64,000 nt of DNA, taken from positions 9,105-73,104 of the forward strand of contig WFMF01000336.1 in the NCBI GenBank assembly GCA_011033025.1. Direction: 5' to 3'. A model generated the notes under the pieces. It was not told where the DNA came from. It made no database searches and saw only the letters and a list, made by a program, of their open reading frames with translations. Source of the stretch: Beroe forskalii. Lineage: Eukaryota; Ctenophora; Nuda; Beroida; Beroidae. Every line of letters starts with the position of its first letter. The stretch's first letter is position 1. A program made the position numbers and the translations under genes. Below, piece by piece: positions 1 through 11,435 of the stretch.

Positions 1-734
1 CTCTGAGCTTATACTCCCTTGAGGATACACGCAGCGATAAAGTTTGTTCTAAGGCTTCATTATTGCACAGGAGTTCCTCAAATATAACTCATTATTACTG
101 CATAACGCTTTCTTTATATTGCATATCTTATTGGCCCAATGAGAGAGAATACTAGCGCAATTCTTGTTTCCATGGGCCGGTCAAATGGTTAGACAATGAT
201 TTGTTTTGACCAAAGGGCCGGTTAAAAAGGGTTGACTAAATTTAATACAGGCACTGCCTACTGTTATGACTTATATGTACAGGTTACCCTGATCCCTGCA
301 TTCAAAGATTCAATTTGCTATTGTACGTCGAAAAACAATTTTGGTTTAACAATGTATACAACCATACAGAATACATTATACAATTTATACGATGTTGGTA
401 ATCCAAACCGTATTATAACCATGGACATTGTTCATAAGTATACATTCAATGAACGAACGTACATTATGTGCTGTGGTTCATGTTGTGATTGTCAAATACT
501 CTCCAGTGCCAGATAAATGAGGGGGAGACGTTAGCAACCCCTCTTCTATTTGGAACTGGATAGTAGGCACATATTCCCAAGTCGTCTCATACCTACGTCC
601 TACACCTTGATCCTTAAATAGATAAAACTTTGAATCAGTTCTTACCTCGAAAGTAATGCACACAAGCTATAGATTTTACATTCTGGAATTTATGTACAGT
701 GTTTTATGTTATGATTTCCCGTATTCCCTGCACC
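1..734. other. non-coding, presumed TAT intron 3
   Basis: No exon recognised on either strand. On the minus strand, about 609-655 reads as a diverged copy of the far edge of the 39-bp array: a ttcgag followed by a gtaaga donor-like site, then gattcaaag...ttatc. The same flank follows the last array unit near 735-765. The array edge was therefore duplicated before or during expansion. The next TAT exon must lie beyond the left end. Confidence 0.5.
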
Positions 735-2768
735 CTGATAAAGCTTTGAATCTCACCTCGAATGAGATGGGGCTGGTGGGTCGTGTCTATCTCACCTCGA
801 AGGAGATGGGGCTGGTGGGTCGTGTGTATCTCACCTCGAAGGAGATGGGGCTGGTGGGTCGTGTGTCTCACCTCGAAGAGATGGGGCTGTGGGTCGTGTG
901 TATCTCACCTCGAAGGAGATGGGGCTGCAATTGGGTCATTGTGTATCTCACCTCGAAGGAGATGGGGCTGGTGGGTCGAGTGTATCTCACCTCGAAGGTG
1001 ATAGGGCTGGTGGCCGGTGGGTCGTGTGTATCTCACCTCGAAGGAGATGTTGGGTCGTGTGAATCTCACCTCGAAGGAGATGGGGCTGGTAGATCGTGTG
1101 TATCTCACCTTGAAGGAGATGGGGCTGGTGGGTCGAGTGTATCTCACCTCGAAGGAGATAGGGCTGGTGGGTCGTGTGTATCTCACCTCGAAGGAGATGA
1201 GGCTGGTGGGTCGTGTTTATCTCACCTCGAAGGAGATGAGGCTGGTGGGTCGTGTGTATTTCACCTCGAAGGAGATAGGGCTGGTGGGTCAGTATCTCAC
1301 CTCCCGAAGGAGATAGGGCTGGTGGGTCGGTATCTCACCTCCGAAGGAGATAGGGCTGGTGGTCGTGTCTGCTCTCACCTCCAAGGGAGATGGGGGCTGG
1401 TGGGTCGTGTATCTCACCTCCGAAGGAGATTGGGCTGGTGGGTCGTGTGTATCTCTCACCTCGAAGGAGATCAGGCTGGTTGGTCGAGTGTATCTCACCT
1501 CCCAGAAGGAGATGGGGCTGGTGGGTCGAGTGTATGTCTCACCTCGAGGAGATGAGATACTGGATTAAAATTGTGTATCTCACCTCGAAGGAGATGGGGC
1601 TGGTGGGTCGTGTGTATCTCACCTCGAAGGAGATAGGGCTGGTGGGTCGTATCTCACCTCGAAGGAGATGGGGCTGGTTGGTCGTGTGAATCTCACCTCG
1701 AAGGAGATGGGGCTGGTGGGTCGTGTCTATCTCACCTCGAAGGAGATGAGGCTGGTGCGTCGTGTGTATCTCACCTCGAAGGAGATGGGGCTGGTGGGTC
1801 GTGTTTATCTTACCTCGAAGGAGATTGGGCTGGTGGGTCGTGTGTATCTCACCTCGAAGGAGATGGGGCTGGTGGGTCGCGTGAATCTCCCCTCGAAGGA
1901 GATGGGGCTGGTGGGTCGTGTATCTCATCTCAAAGGAGATGGGGCTGGTGGGTCCAGTGTATCTCACCTCGAAGGAGATGGGGCTGGTGGGTCGAGTGTA
2001 TCTCACCTCGAAGGAGATGGGGCTGGTGGGTCGAGTGTATCTCACCTCGAAGGAGATGGGGCTGGTGGGTCGCGTTTATCTTACCTCGAAGGAGATAGGG
2101 CTGGTGGGTCGTGTCTATCTCACCTCGAAGGAGATAGGGCTGGTGGGTCGTGTGTATCTCATCTCAAAGGAGATGGGGCTGGTGGGTCGTGTATATCTTA
2201 CCTCGAAGGATATGGGGCTGGTGGGTCGTGTTTATCTTACCTCGAAGGAGATGGGGCTGGTGGGTCGTATCTCACCTCGAAGGAGATGGGGCTGAAATGG
2301 GTCGAGCTTATCTCACACCGAAGGAGATGGGGCTGGTGGGTCGTGTATCTCACCTCGAAGGAGATGGGGCTGTGGGTCGAGTTTATCTCACCTCGAAGGA
2401 GATGGGGCTGGTGGGTCGAGTTTATCTCACCTCGAAGGAGATGGGGCTGGTGGGTCGTGTGTATCTCACCTCGAAGGAGATGGGGCTGGTGGGTCGAGTG
2501 TATCTCACCTCGAAGGAGATGGGGCTGGTGGGTCGTGTGTATATCACCTCGAGGGAGATGGGGCTGGTGTGTATCTCACTTCGAAGGAGATGGGGCTGGT
2601 GGGTCGTGTGTATCTCACTTCGGAGGAGATGGGGCTGGTGGGTCGTATGTATCTCACCTCGAAAGAGATAGGGCTGGTGGGTCGTGTGAACACTTCCTCG
2701 AAGGAGATGGGGCTGGTGGGTCGTATGTATCTCACCTCGAAGGAGATGGGGCTGGTGGGTCGTGTGTA
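735..2768 (-). repeat. 39-bp minisatellite built from exon end plus 5' splice site
   Basis: About 50 tandem units of 39 bp, with some shortened or variant units between about 1000 and 1560. On the minus strand each unit encodes YTRPTSPISFE followed by Val-Arg, and contains ttcgag|gtgagat. The first unit on the right is the real 3' end of TAT exon 3 (boundary at 2736) and its donor. The unit is therefore about 33 nt of exon plus 6 nt of intron. Because 39 is 13 codons, long open frames appear on both strands across the array; these are by-products and not proteins. From exon 3 the minus-strand frame stays open through several units, to about 2544. Confidence 0.95.
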
Positions 2769-2902
2769 GTAGTCCGCGAGAGCGGTCCGGGTGGGCACCA
2801 GCCCGTGGGCGGGGATGTACCCGTACGATTTCCTCAGACTCCGCTCCACCGCCTCCAACACCTCCCGGGGCGGGTCGAAGTTACCGAACACGGAGGGGTC
2901 TC
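2736..2902 (-). CDS. TAT: TAT exon 3
   Basis: Acceptor ctccgcag precedes 2902. The exon starts in the split Gly codon of LNIG|DPSVFG and runs through the NFDPPREVLEAVERSLRKSY and GYIPAHGLVPTRTALADYY segments to ...TSPISFE, ending in GAG|gtgaga. The 3' end is the template of the adjacent 39-bp array, so other in-frame donors exist every 39 nt. Confidence 0.88.
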
Positions 2903-5900
2903 CTGCGGAGAAAGGGGTGAGGTAATGAGGTGCAATGAGGTGTAGTGACGTGAAATGAGGTGCACCGAGATACTATAGTGAGATATAATGAAACGAGAAA
3001 ACCCGTTGGGTTTTCTCTTAAATTGGACGTATAATTAGTTGGACGTACAATAAATTGAACTAAGTCATTGATGCAATTTTTTCGTTACTGGGGGTAGGGG
3101 TGCAACGTAACGAAATTACGAAATATTTGAATAGGATTTGAATACGAATAAATAAATATTGCAGATTTTGCGATTGTAAATTAATGTCGAGGGCACATAA
3201 CAGTAAATAAGAAGAACTCAAGAACAATGGTTTTCCAATACAAAGTTCCGATTCGGAGAGAAGATTGGCAACAGATTTGAATCCATTGAAATCAAAATTG
3301 CCTGCATTTTCATCTGTTTAGAACCCACTTCTAACTTGAGTAATTGAAAATTCCTCCTTCTGTCGAATCCTCGCAGCAAACCATCAAAACTACAAATATC
3401 TTGATATGAAAGAATTATCGCTGATTTTCATAATGGAAAAAATTGTTCAACCCTGACCTTTTCTCCTACAATAGTGATTAGAGTTGATAGTCTTCTGTCG
3501 TAAAATTTTTACCAAACTCGAAAATTCCATTAAGAACGTAAATTATGAATTCAAACATTGGAAACGTTTCCAAAATACACAATAAAGAAATGGCAAGTTC
3601 TTCGTTAAAATGCACGTGCAGTTTTTGCGCGCACTCACCAATAACCATAGCAACGATCGCAACTGGTGAATTAAACCTTCAACTCGATCATGTTTTTCGC
3701 GATTCTTTTTCCAACTTTGAGCACTAATTACGGAAAATCTAAGGCCTATATTCAAATAAGAATAATGCTTCTCTAAAGGGAATTTATTTTTCTACTACCC
3801 TGCAAAAAATCGCGGGATTTCAACTCCGTTTTTAGCCGGCGTTTGGGTTGCGCTAAGTACGGTGCTTCAACTGCCTTAATCCTTTATAATAATGATGTAA
3901 TAAGGTATAATGAGGTAATGAGATATGATGAGATATAATATGATCAGTGACGGTAAGGATGGGAAACGTAGGTGCTTAGGTGAGATTAAATGAGATTATG
4001 AGCAGTGACAATATGATGAAGATTGAAGATAAGAAGATATAAAGTGACATTTTCATTAAATCCCAAAACCTAATTCTACCGTGCAATCTGACATGTCAAG
4101 AGGGGTTTCTAGAGGATGGATAGGCAATATAATGACGTCATGAATTTCTGAAGGTTATATTATATTTTATGGATGTAGCTGTAGGTAAAATCTATCAAAT
4201 ATAGCTACACTCAGAACTTTGTTTTATAAGAAACTGTCTACAGAGGGGGGCGGTCGCCTAGTACTGCGACATGGCGCAGCTAGTCTCAGTCAGACCGTCT
4301 CGTGCAAGCCCCTGTCGTAGCAGATGATCGGGAGTCCACGGGCTCCATAGTTCCGATCTCTGGTAGGTAGACTGGGTATGGGAGTTGGCTCCCCGTACCC
4401 AGTGGGGTCCCTCTGCGGCGGGACTGCTGCCGATGTCCCATGGCAGCCGGAATGCCGAATATCTAGCCTAGTCCATAGCGGACATAACACCAAGCGTGCA
4501 CCATACCAGAATACCTAGCCATAGCGGCTGCAGTCCCAAGCGGACAACCCTCTCAACCAAACCTTGCATCCATACTAAGGGAACTGAAGCCCCAGAGCGG
4601 TCAACCAGTCCCTCCCCCTACCATACTAAGGGAACTGAAGCCCCAGAGTGGTCAACCAGTCCCTCCCCCTACCATACTAAGGAACTGAAGCCCCAGAGCG
4701 GTCAACCAGTCCTCCCCCTACCATAATAGGGAACTGAAGCCCCAGAGTGGTCAACCAGTCCCTCCCCCTACCATACTAAGGGAACTGAAGCCCCAGAGTG
4801 GTCAACCAGTCCCTCCCCCTACCATACTAAGGGAACTGAAGCCCCAGAGTGGTCAACCAGTCCCTCCCCCTACCATACTAAGGGAACTGAAGCCCCAGAG
4901 CGGTCAACCAGTCCCTCCCCCTACCATACTAAGGGAACTGAAGCCCCAGAGTGGTCAACCAGTCCCTCCCCCATCAAGGGGATACCAGCCCCTACCATAC
5001 TAAGGGAACTGAAGCCCCAGAGTGGTCAACCAGTCCCTCCCCCTACCATACTAAGGGAACTGAACCCACATCCAGAAACACGCGAGTCCGTGAGTCTGAC
5101 TCGGAGGAAATTGATTTTGAGAGGAAATTTTTGGTGGTGATTGAGAGGATTTTTTTGTATGAAAATGTTAATTTTAGATTCTGACGGCAGAGGAAAATGT
5201 TCATATTTTTGATAGTCAAGTGATAGTCAAGTGTCACAAATATGTTTCATTCATGAGCAAAAGGAATATTATGTGATTCTAAATAAGTAAATTGAAGTTA
5301 AAGGCAGATTTCGTATTAAGATGCAAAAATTTTCGCCTGCGGCGGGCTGTTGTGATCAAATTGCGCGAATAAATTGGTCTTAGACACAGCCACAGGACGT
5401 GTGAACTGTAAAGTCATCAAAAATCTTCGTGTGCGACGGACTGTCGCACACGATTATCACACAAATTATCAATACAAAATTGACATTACATTAGAGGTAG
5501 ATTCAGATGCTAAAAAAACCTAAAAATTTTCGCCTGCGGCGGGCTGTTGTGATCAAATTATGTTATTCAATTAATCAAGAGACAGCCACCTGCCATGGAT
5601 GTATAGCAATTAAAATTTTCGCTAGCAACGTGTTATTCCAATCAGATTGTTCATTACCAAATTGACTTCAGATGGAAAAACCCTCAAGATTTTCGCCTGC
5701 GGCGGGCTGCTGTGATCAATTTGTGTCAATGAATTGCTTTCAGACCCACAGTTGTGAAACTTGAAAAAATTTTCGCCTTTGGCGGACTATTGTAAGCAAA
5801 TTATTGATACTGAATTGACTTTTGAGGCAGATTCCCTATTGCGATACAAAATATTCTAAAAATTTCCGCCTGCGGCGGGCTGTTTTGATCGAATTGCGTT

Positions 5901-8900
5901 GAAAAATGATAAATTGAACTTAGACACAGCCACAGGAAGTGTGAAGCGCATTTAAAATTTCCGCCTGCTGCGGACTGCTGTAATCAAATTATCAATACCA
6001 AATTGACTTTATATTAGAGGCAGTTTCAGATGCAAAAAAACCTAAAAATCTTCCCCTGTCGTGGGCTGTTGTGATCAAACTATGTTATTCAATTAATCAA
6101 GAGACAGCCACCTGCCATGGATGTATAGCAATTAAAATTTTCGCTAGCAACGTGTTATTCCAATCAGATTGTTCATTACCAAATTGACTTCAGATGGAAA
6201 AACCCTCAAGATTTTCGCCTGCGGCGGGCTGCTGTGATCAATTTGTGTCAATGAATTGCTTTCAGACCCACAGTTGTGAAACTTGAAAAAATTTTCGCCT
6301 TTGGCGGACTATTGTAAGCAAATTATTGATACTGAATTGACTTTTGAGGCAGATTCCCTATTGCGATACAAAATATTCTAAAAATTTCCGCCTGCGGCGG
6401 GCTGTTTTGATCGAATTGCGTTGAAAAATGATAAATTGAACTTAGACACAGCCACAGGAAGTGTGAAGCGCATTTAAAATTTCCGCCTGCTGCGGACTGC
6501 TGTAATCAAATTATCAATACCAAATTGACTTTATATTAGAGGCAGTTTCAGATGCAAAAAAACCTAAAAATCTTCCCCTGTCGTGGGCTGTTGTGATCAA
6601 ACTATGTTATTCAATCAACCAAGACACAGCCACGGATGCGTAGCAACTAGTTATTTCAATCAAATTGTTCATTACCAAATTGACTTAAGAGGCAGATTTA
6701 GATGCAAAAAACCCTAAAAATTTTCACCTGCAGCGGGCTGTTGTGATCAAATTGTGTCAATGAATTGGTTTTAGACCCAGCCACAGATGTGAAACATACA
6801 AAATTTTCGCCTTTGGCGGACTATTGTATTGTAAGAAAATTATTGATACCAAATTGACTTTAGAGGCAGATTCAGATGCAAAAATTCCTGAAAATTTTCG
6901 CCTGCGGCGGGCTGTGGTAATCAAATTATACAGATTCCTGCAAATTTGAATGCAAAACACCAAAAATTTTCGCCTGCGGCGGGCTGTTGTGATTCATTAT
7001 CCTACTTAATTGGTCCTAGACATAGTTTGCGATGTGAAACTTTAAAAATTTTCATATCGTTTCGCACACAAAGATCAGTAAGGACTAAAAACTAGAATTA
7101 CAAATGAACAATATTGTCGTATTATCGTTCCTCGTATTTATTTGTGGTCTTTTTTGCGAGCGAAGCGAACAGGTCACAGAAATCATAAAAAATGGGTCTC
7201 AGAGGAAATTCAAAATTTTCTGGATGTGGGGAACTGAAGCCCCAGAGTGGTCAACCAGTCCCTCCCCCATCAAGGGGATACCAGCCCCTACCATACTAAG
7301 GGAACTGAAGCCCCAGAGTGGTCAACCAGTCCCTCCCCCTACCATACTAAGGGAATGCCGAATATCTAGCCTAGTCCATAGCGGACATAGCACCAAGTGT
7401 GCAACATACCAGAATACCTAGCCATAGCGGCTGCAGTCCCAAGCGGACAACTTTCTCAACCCCTTGCCATAACGGCAAAACGGATTTCACCTTCCAATGA
7501 TCATATTACAGGGTCAGGACATTATGATCTCCCCATCCTGCCATGATGTAGTCATGATGACCGTCATGATGTCATTGTGGCGTCCCCATGGGGACATATC
7601 ATTCTGTTCTCACCGATTTCCACAGCAGGCATCACAAAAACTCTGGGGTAGATAGCACCCCCCACCTATCAAGAGATAATTGCCGACGATTATCAGCTGA
7701 CCTCAAGTACCATTCCAGCTCACAGTATCGTGCCACTGGGCGTGGGCGCACATGCATTTTCTAATCTAAAGCACACCACACGAAGCAGAAAGGAGACGCC
7801 CCTGCCTTTTAAAACCAACTCTTCTGCAATAAAAATGAGTACAAACACACAAACCTTCCACAACATACAAACACACCACCAAAGAATACCACTAAAACCA
7901 GCACAACCAGCCATCAGAGCCATAGAAGTCGATGGCTTGGAGGTTAAGGCCATTGTAGCCACTTACCACAGGGACCAAGGTAGTCAATCTTCGGAGGGGC
8001 GCCCCCGACTCAATTGGCATCTGCAAAGATGCTATCATCTGGCATCCCAGGTAAGGGGTACTAGTCAAACTAGTAGTGCATGCCAGATGGGTTCCAGTGG
8101 AGCTCTTCGCTATGGAGAGCTGCCACCTCCTGCGCGTGACGGGGGAGGTGGTCAGTGAACATTGCAAAAAAAAAATAAAAAAAGAAACTGTCTATAAGAA
8201 ACTGAGCCAAGGATTTTGAAAAACTTTTAAAAAAACCTAGCCTAGGACTTAGGAAAATTAAGAAACTCCACTGATTCATCACTTCTTACAGAATTAAGAC
8301 TACCTTTGATTTTTGTCCTTTCCACCATATCCCTCCAAAAGCGAAATCAAAAATCAATAAAGATGCCGATAACTTTTAACCCAGCTCAGGGAATCTTAAT
8401 CCAAAATCGATTACATTTTAATTTCTATGTTGTCAAAATAAATTATCTATCAATTCGAGCTAAACCCAGAGCAGGTTTCTTTAGAATCTACTAGCGGTTT
8501 TGAGTACATTATTCAGTGCTCTGTTGTGTTGGAGTAACTTCTAGAAAAATATTCATTTCACAACATTCAGCTATTTATGTTTAAAACCGATGCCTTGTTA
8601 TGATGAGTGCTTGCCAATGCTGATCATTTAAACCATGCATGGAATCATAATCTCTCATTTTATAAGCGTTGGTACATAGATAGTTAACTAGAAACCGTTT
8701 AACTTTCTTACACGTTATAATATGTCGTGTTCCTTTGATTCAAAAGGTAATTGTTGTACGTGACCAATAAAGCGATTTGATATATGCGGAAACTGAGTCT
8801 TCTGAAAACAAGACGGTTTCATACCTGATTTAACACACTGTGTTATGAATTAATGGCAAAAGATTTACCTAAAACCCACTGCACTTTGTACCAATGCTAT

Positions 8901-10610
8901 GAAAAACGAAATTATCTTCAGTACCACGTTATGTAAGGGAGGTTAGGCCCCCATCTAAGATCCTCTCTTAATTTTGATCAGTCCAACAGAATTTGTCTTG
9001 TCATTCAGGTTTATTTCAGAATTTAAACAAACAAAAATCCACGCCCCCCGGTAATCGCACTATATAGTGACACCGCACTATATAGTGACACCATGTCACT
9101 GTATAGTGCGCTGACACTATAAAGTGTTTTTACGCACTGATTAGTGACAAGAAGTAGACCATAATATGTTATTGACTGTCCCAAGTCACCTTGAAAGAAA
9201 AGCGCACTATATAGTGACATGGCCTCATTAACGGCACAGCATCTCAGTGGATCTCATTGCATCGCATGCAAGTGATGGGGTACACGTTGTCCCCTATTCA
9301 CATTGTTCTCACACAACATGCAGTTACATTAAATTCGGAGAGTGATAATGGTGTCTCATCGTACTGTGGTAGATCTCCTGCTATCACACTGGTCCCAAAA
9401 AACATGCAATTAAGGTTCTCCCATAACTGCATTACCGCACTTGATCAGTCCACATCGTGCTAAGTATCTTGTTACGGCTAGTATACACGGGGGTGCATCC
9501 CCCAGGCAAAGTATCGTACACCACTGATTCTCTGGGACTCTGAGTACACCCCACACCTCCGGAGACCGTAGATCATTCCTTTTGGCACCCGGGACAGCCT
9601 CTGCCCTTGCTGAAGCTCATCACCTTGTGATTAACAGATCCTTCAAGATGCCCCCTCCCTGTTTTGAACGATTTTAAGGGTGGTACTATTTGTATATGTC
9701 CGTTGACCTGGTTGCGTTCACCAGGTCGTGGACTTCTGCCCGGGCTCTTCTCTTCAATCGACTAGATAACTCACGATACCATGCTTACAACTCACGGTAG
9801 ACTGAAGATCAATTGGGGTCGTTCCCTTTAATAAGTAGGCCAGTAAAGGGCATGCAATGTGATACACCGACGTAGGCTATTATTGGGAAGAACATGTCAC
9901 TATATAGTGCGCTGACACTATAAAGTGTTTTTACGCACTATATAGTGACTGGGGTATTTTGGCACTAAAAAGCTTGTCACTATATAGTGCGGAGTCACTA
10001 TATAGTGCGGCAATCACGCCCCCCTCCCCCTTAGTTCAGAAAAGGCCCCCAACAAAAAGTTTCGGGGAGGGGACTAGGCCCCTCCCGGATGTAGGGGGAA
10101 TTAGCATCATTCGAAAACTTCCAACAAGTTTATAGTAACTTCTTAGTAGAGGGCAATAACCCCTTCAAGGATCTGACAGTGGGTAAAATGTACGTTTAAC
10201 AGTGGATACAAAAGTACATCTTAAAATGGGAACAATGCGCATCTGACAGTTATAGTTAGTGGGTATAGTGTAGTGTGTACATACCAATGTTGAGCCGCAG
10301 GAGAGGTTTATCCGGGTGAGGTTTGATGACGAGCTGATCCACCAGTTTCCTGATGGGGTTGAGCGTGTTGTCTGCGCACTCCGAACACTTTATCACTGTC
10401 TTACACACCGGCTGCTCTCTACTGAAGGGAACATGCGACCCATGAGATAGTGTGGAACCAACGATACTCTACTCTTTAGTCTAAAATCTATATAACACTA
10501 TAATAACACTATAATAACACATTATCTAAGTATGAAGTAATCAATAACCATAAACAGTGCACCCACCTTTCGTCTGTACCATTGCCATTGCTTTTAATTG
10601 ATCCGTTCAT
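2736..10610 (-). CDS. TAT: tyrosine aminotransferase, first three exons (partial gene)
   Basis: PLP-dependent aminotransferase starting tyrosine breakdown (tyrosine plus 2-oxoglutarate to 4-hydroxyphenylpyruvate plus glutamate). Coding exons on the minus strand are 10610-10567, 10421-10285 and 2902-2736 (44, 137 and 167 nt). They join in frame to give about 116 residues. Recognition rests on NTLNPIRKLVDQ, KPHPDKPLLRLNIGDPSVFG, SYGYIPAHGL and ADYY, which follow the N-terminal part of vertebrate TAT (NPIR, IGDPTVFGN, NGYAPSIG, SYY). All six intron edges seen are GT or AG. The catalytic lysine and the rest of the fold lie off the left end. Intron 2 is 7.4 kb and transposon-filled; intron 3 starts with the 39-bp array. 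An AG after a pyrimidine-rich stretch sits 5 nt before the ATG, so the 5' UTR may be cis- or trans-spliced. Confidence 0.9.
2903..4227. other. TAT intron 2, unique part
   Basis: AT-rich DNA with no recognisable exon. Degenerate gaggtaatgag-type short repeats occur at about 2915-2990 and 3890-4010. Short ORFs near 3545-3755 overlap on opposite strands and look like chance. Confidence 0.6.
4575..5064 (+). repeat. 51-bp tandem array inside the retroelement
   Basis: About nine to ten units, each containing gaactgaagccccagag, gtcaaccagtccctcccc and ctaccatactaag. Spacing is 51 bp (for example 4581 to 4632). One unit carries a short extra segment with catcaaggggatacc. The array resumes at 7231-7355 after the nested insertion, so it was about 12 units before being split. 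The layout resembles 5' promoter monomers of some LINE families, but that is only an analogy. Confidence 0.85.
5065..7230. mobile_element. DNA transposon with 14-bp TIR and 8-bp TSD
   Basis: Terminal inverted repeats are cccacatccagaaa (5065-5078) and its complement (7217-7230). They are flanked by the 8-bp target duplication gaactgaa (5057-5064 and 7231-7238). No transposase ORF is seen, so it is non-autonomous. The interior is built from diverged units containing ttttcgcctgcggcgggctg then ttgtgatcaaatt. A recent 522-bp tandem duplication covers about 5540-6583 (gacagccacc at 5581 and 6103). An 8-bp duplication fits hAT, P or related superfamilies. The same internal unit recurs in the element at 61103-63214. 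Confidence 0.85.
8195..9056. other. TAT intron 2, unique AT-rich DNA
   Basis: No exon, RNA gene or repeat recognised. The short ORF at 8306-8494 has no family features. Confidence 0.5.
9057..10008. mobile_element. MITE-like element with tandem palindromic ends
   Basis: Both ends are made of gcactatatagtgac, whose core cactatatagtg is itself a 12-bp palindrome. Two copies sit at the left tip (9057-9093) and two at the right tip (about 9975-10008) in inverted order. Further copies lie just inside (about 9093-9130 and 9895-9950), including a shared gctgacactataaagtg segment. Flanks read ggtaatc and ggcaatc, a possible imperfect 7-bp target duplication. No transposase ORF is seen. The middle (9220-9890) has no recognisable coding content. 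Confidence 0.6.
10285..10421 (-). CDS. TAT: TAT exon 2
   Basis: Acceptor ttcccttcag before 10421, donor gtatgt after 10285. It encodes REQPVCKTVIKCSECADNTL then NPIRKLVDQLVIKPHPDKPL and LRLNIG. The NPIR and LxIG segments align with the start of the TAT aminotransferase fold. The frame joins exons 1 and 3. Confidence 0.88.
10567..10610 (-). CDS. TAT: TAT exon 1 with start codon
   Basis: ATG at 10610 (minus) opens MNGSIKSNGNGTDE and ends AG|gtgggt. Joined to exon 2 it gives ...TDESREQP in frame. This start is chosen because it is the only ATG giving a clean donor in the correct phase. The residues are low-complexity and not diagnostic on their own. Confidence 0.7.
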
Positions 10611-11435
10611 TGTTCCTCAAAAGAAAGATAGATTATAAGATACACTGACGTCTCCAGATTGCTGACATTAATTAGAGTGGTGAGATACCAGACTACATGA
10701 ACAAACGTTCATGCAAGGGATGATTTAGTTACGAAAGTGCTTTTCGGCTCATTCACTAGAACGCTTCGACTGCAGACTGGCGCTAGTCTTTTTCCTTCTG
10801 AAACCTCAACCCTTTTCACTGTGATACAAAGACCCTTGATACTCTGAAACCAGTGTATTTTGACAACGGTCTACCTTGACACCGGTATACATTGACACCA
10901 GTATATCTGACCCCCTGATAATCTGATACCAGTGTATCTTGACACCAGCTTATCTATTATCTAGAAGACTTTGACACTCGGCCGCAAAATTAACCTCTGG
11001 CACCGGGCAACATCCCACACTAGCATAATCTGATATCACTTCACTATTTTCCTTCAATAACCCACCAACATCAGCCTTAATTCCACACTAGATGCGACAG
11101 TTCTACTTTGACTATCCCGAGAAGAGTATTTATGATTAAGGCAGCCGTAAAGCAAAGTTTGTGAAATGAAAAGTGAAGCTGATGTCATGGTTGAGAGCAA
11201 CAACTAGAAAGTCGAAAGTTACGTATTGTCTAGAATGAAAATTCATATTGAGAAATGACTCACATTGCAACTTACAAGGAAGTATTCTAAGTTACTTTAT
11301 TCCTAACAAAGTTCTGGAACATTCCCAACGGCATCACAACAAACTTTGGCGGATACCAAACGACACGCACGTAAAGCCGAATTGAATTATTTCATAACAA
11401 GTTTGACTTGGCGCTCGATTCTGTGAGTACATAAT
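10611..11435. other. upstream flank of TAT
   Basis: Intergenic. About 10840-10940 has a loose run of gataccagtgtatcttgacacc-like short repeats. No coding content or clear promoter motif is seen. Confidence 0.4.

Larger units (their letters stand above)
4241..8181 (+). mobile_element. non-autonomous LINE/SINE-like retroelement with 13-bp target duplication
   Basis: The element is bracketed by aagaaactgtcta at 4228-4240 and 8182-8194 and ends in an A-rich tail (8166-8181). This is the signature of target-primed retrotransposition. No reverse transcriptase is seen. The body has a GC-richer 5' part (4241-4570), a 51-bp tandem array, a nested DNA transposon (5065-7230), and a 3' part ending in a C/G-rich stretch before the tail. 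A ~100-bp segment (4451-4553) recurs at 7354-7450, so the tandem array is bracketed by direct repeats. The ORF at 7730-8158 has no protein-like family features. Confidence 0.75.

Noticed and set aside
656..2945. Long ORFs (up to 425 codons) with repeats such as SPRRRWGWWV or SHLEGDGAGGS
   Set aside because: They follow from a 39-bp unit (13 codons) without stops in several frames on both strands; the real signal is the exon end and donor on the minus strand.
7730..8158. 142-codon ORF near the retroelement 3' end
   Set aside because: No recognisable domain, overlaps an opposite-strand ORF, and lies in the 3' part of a non-autonomous element.
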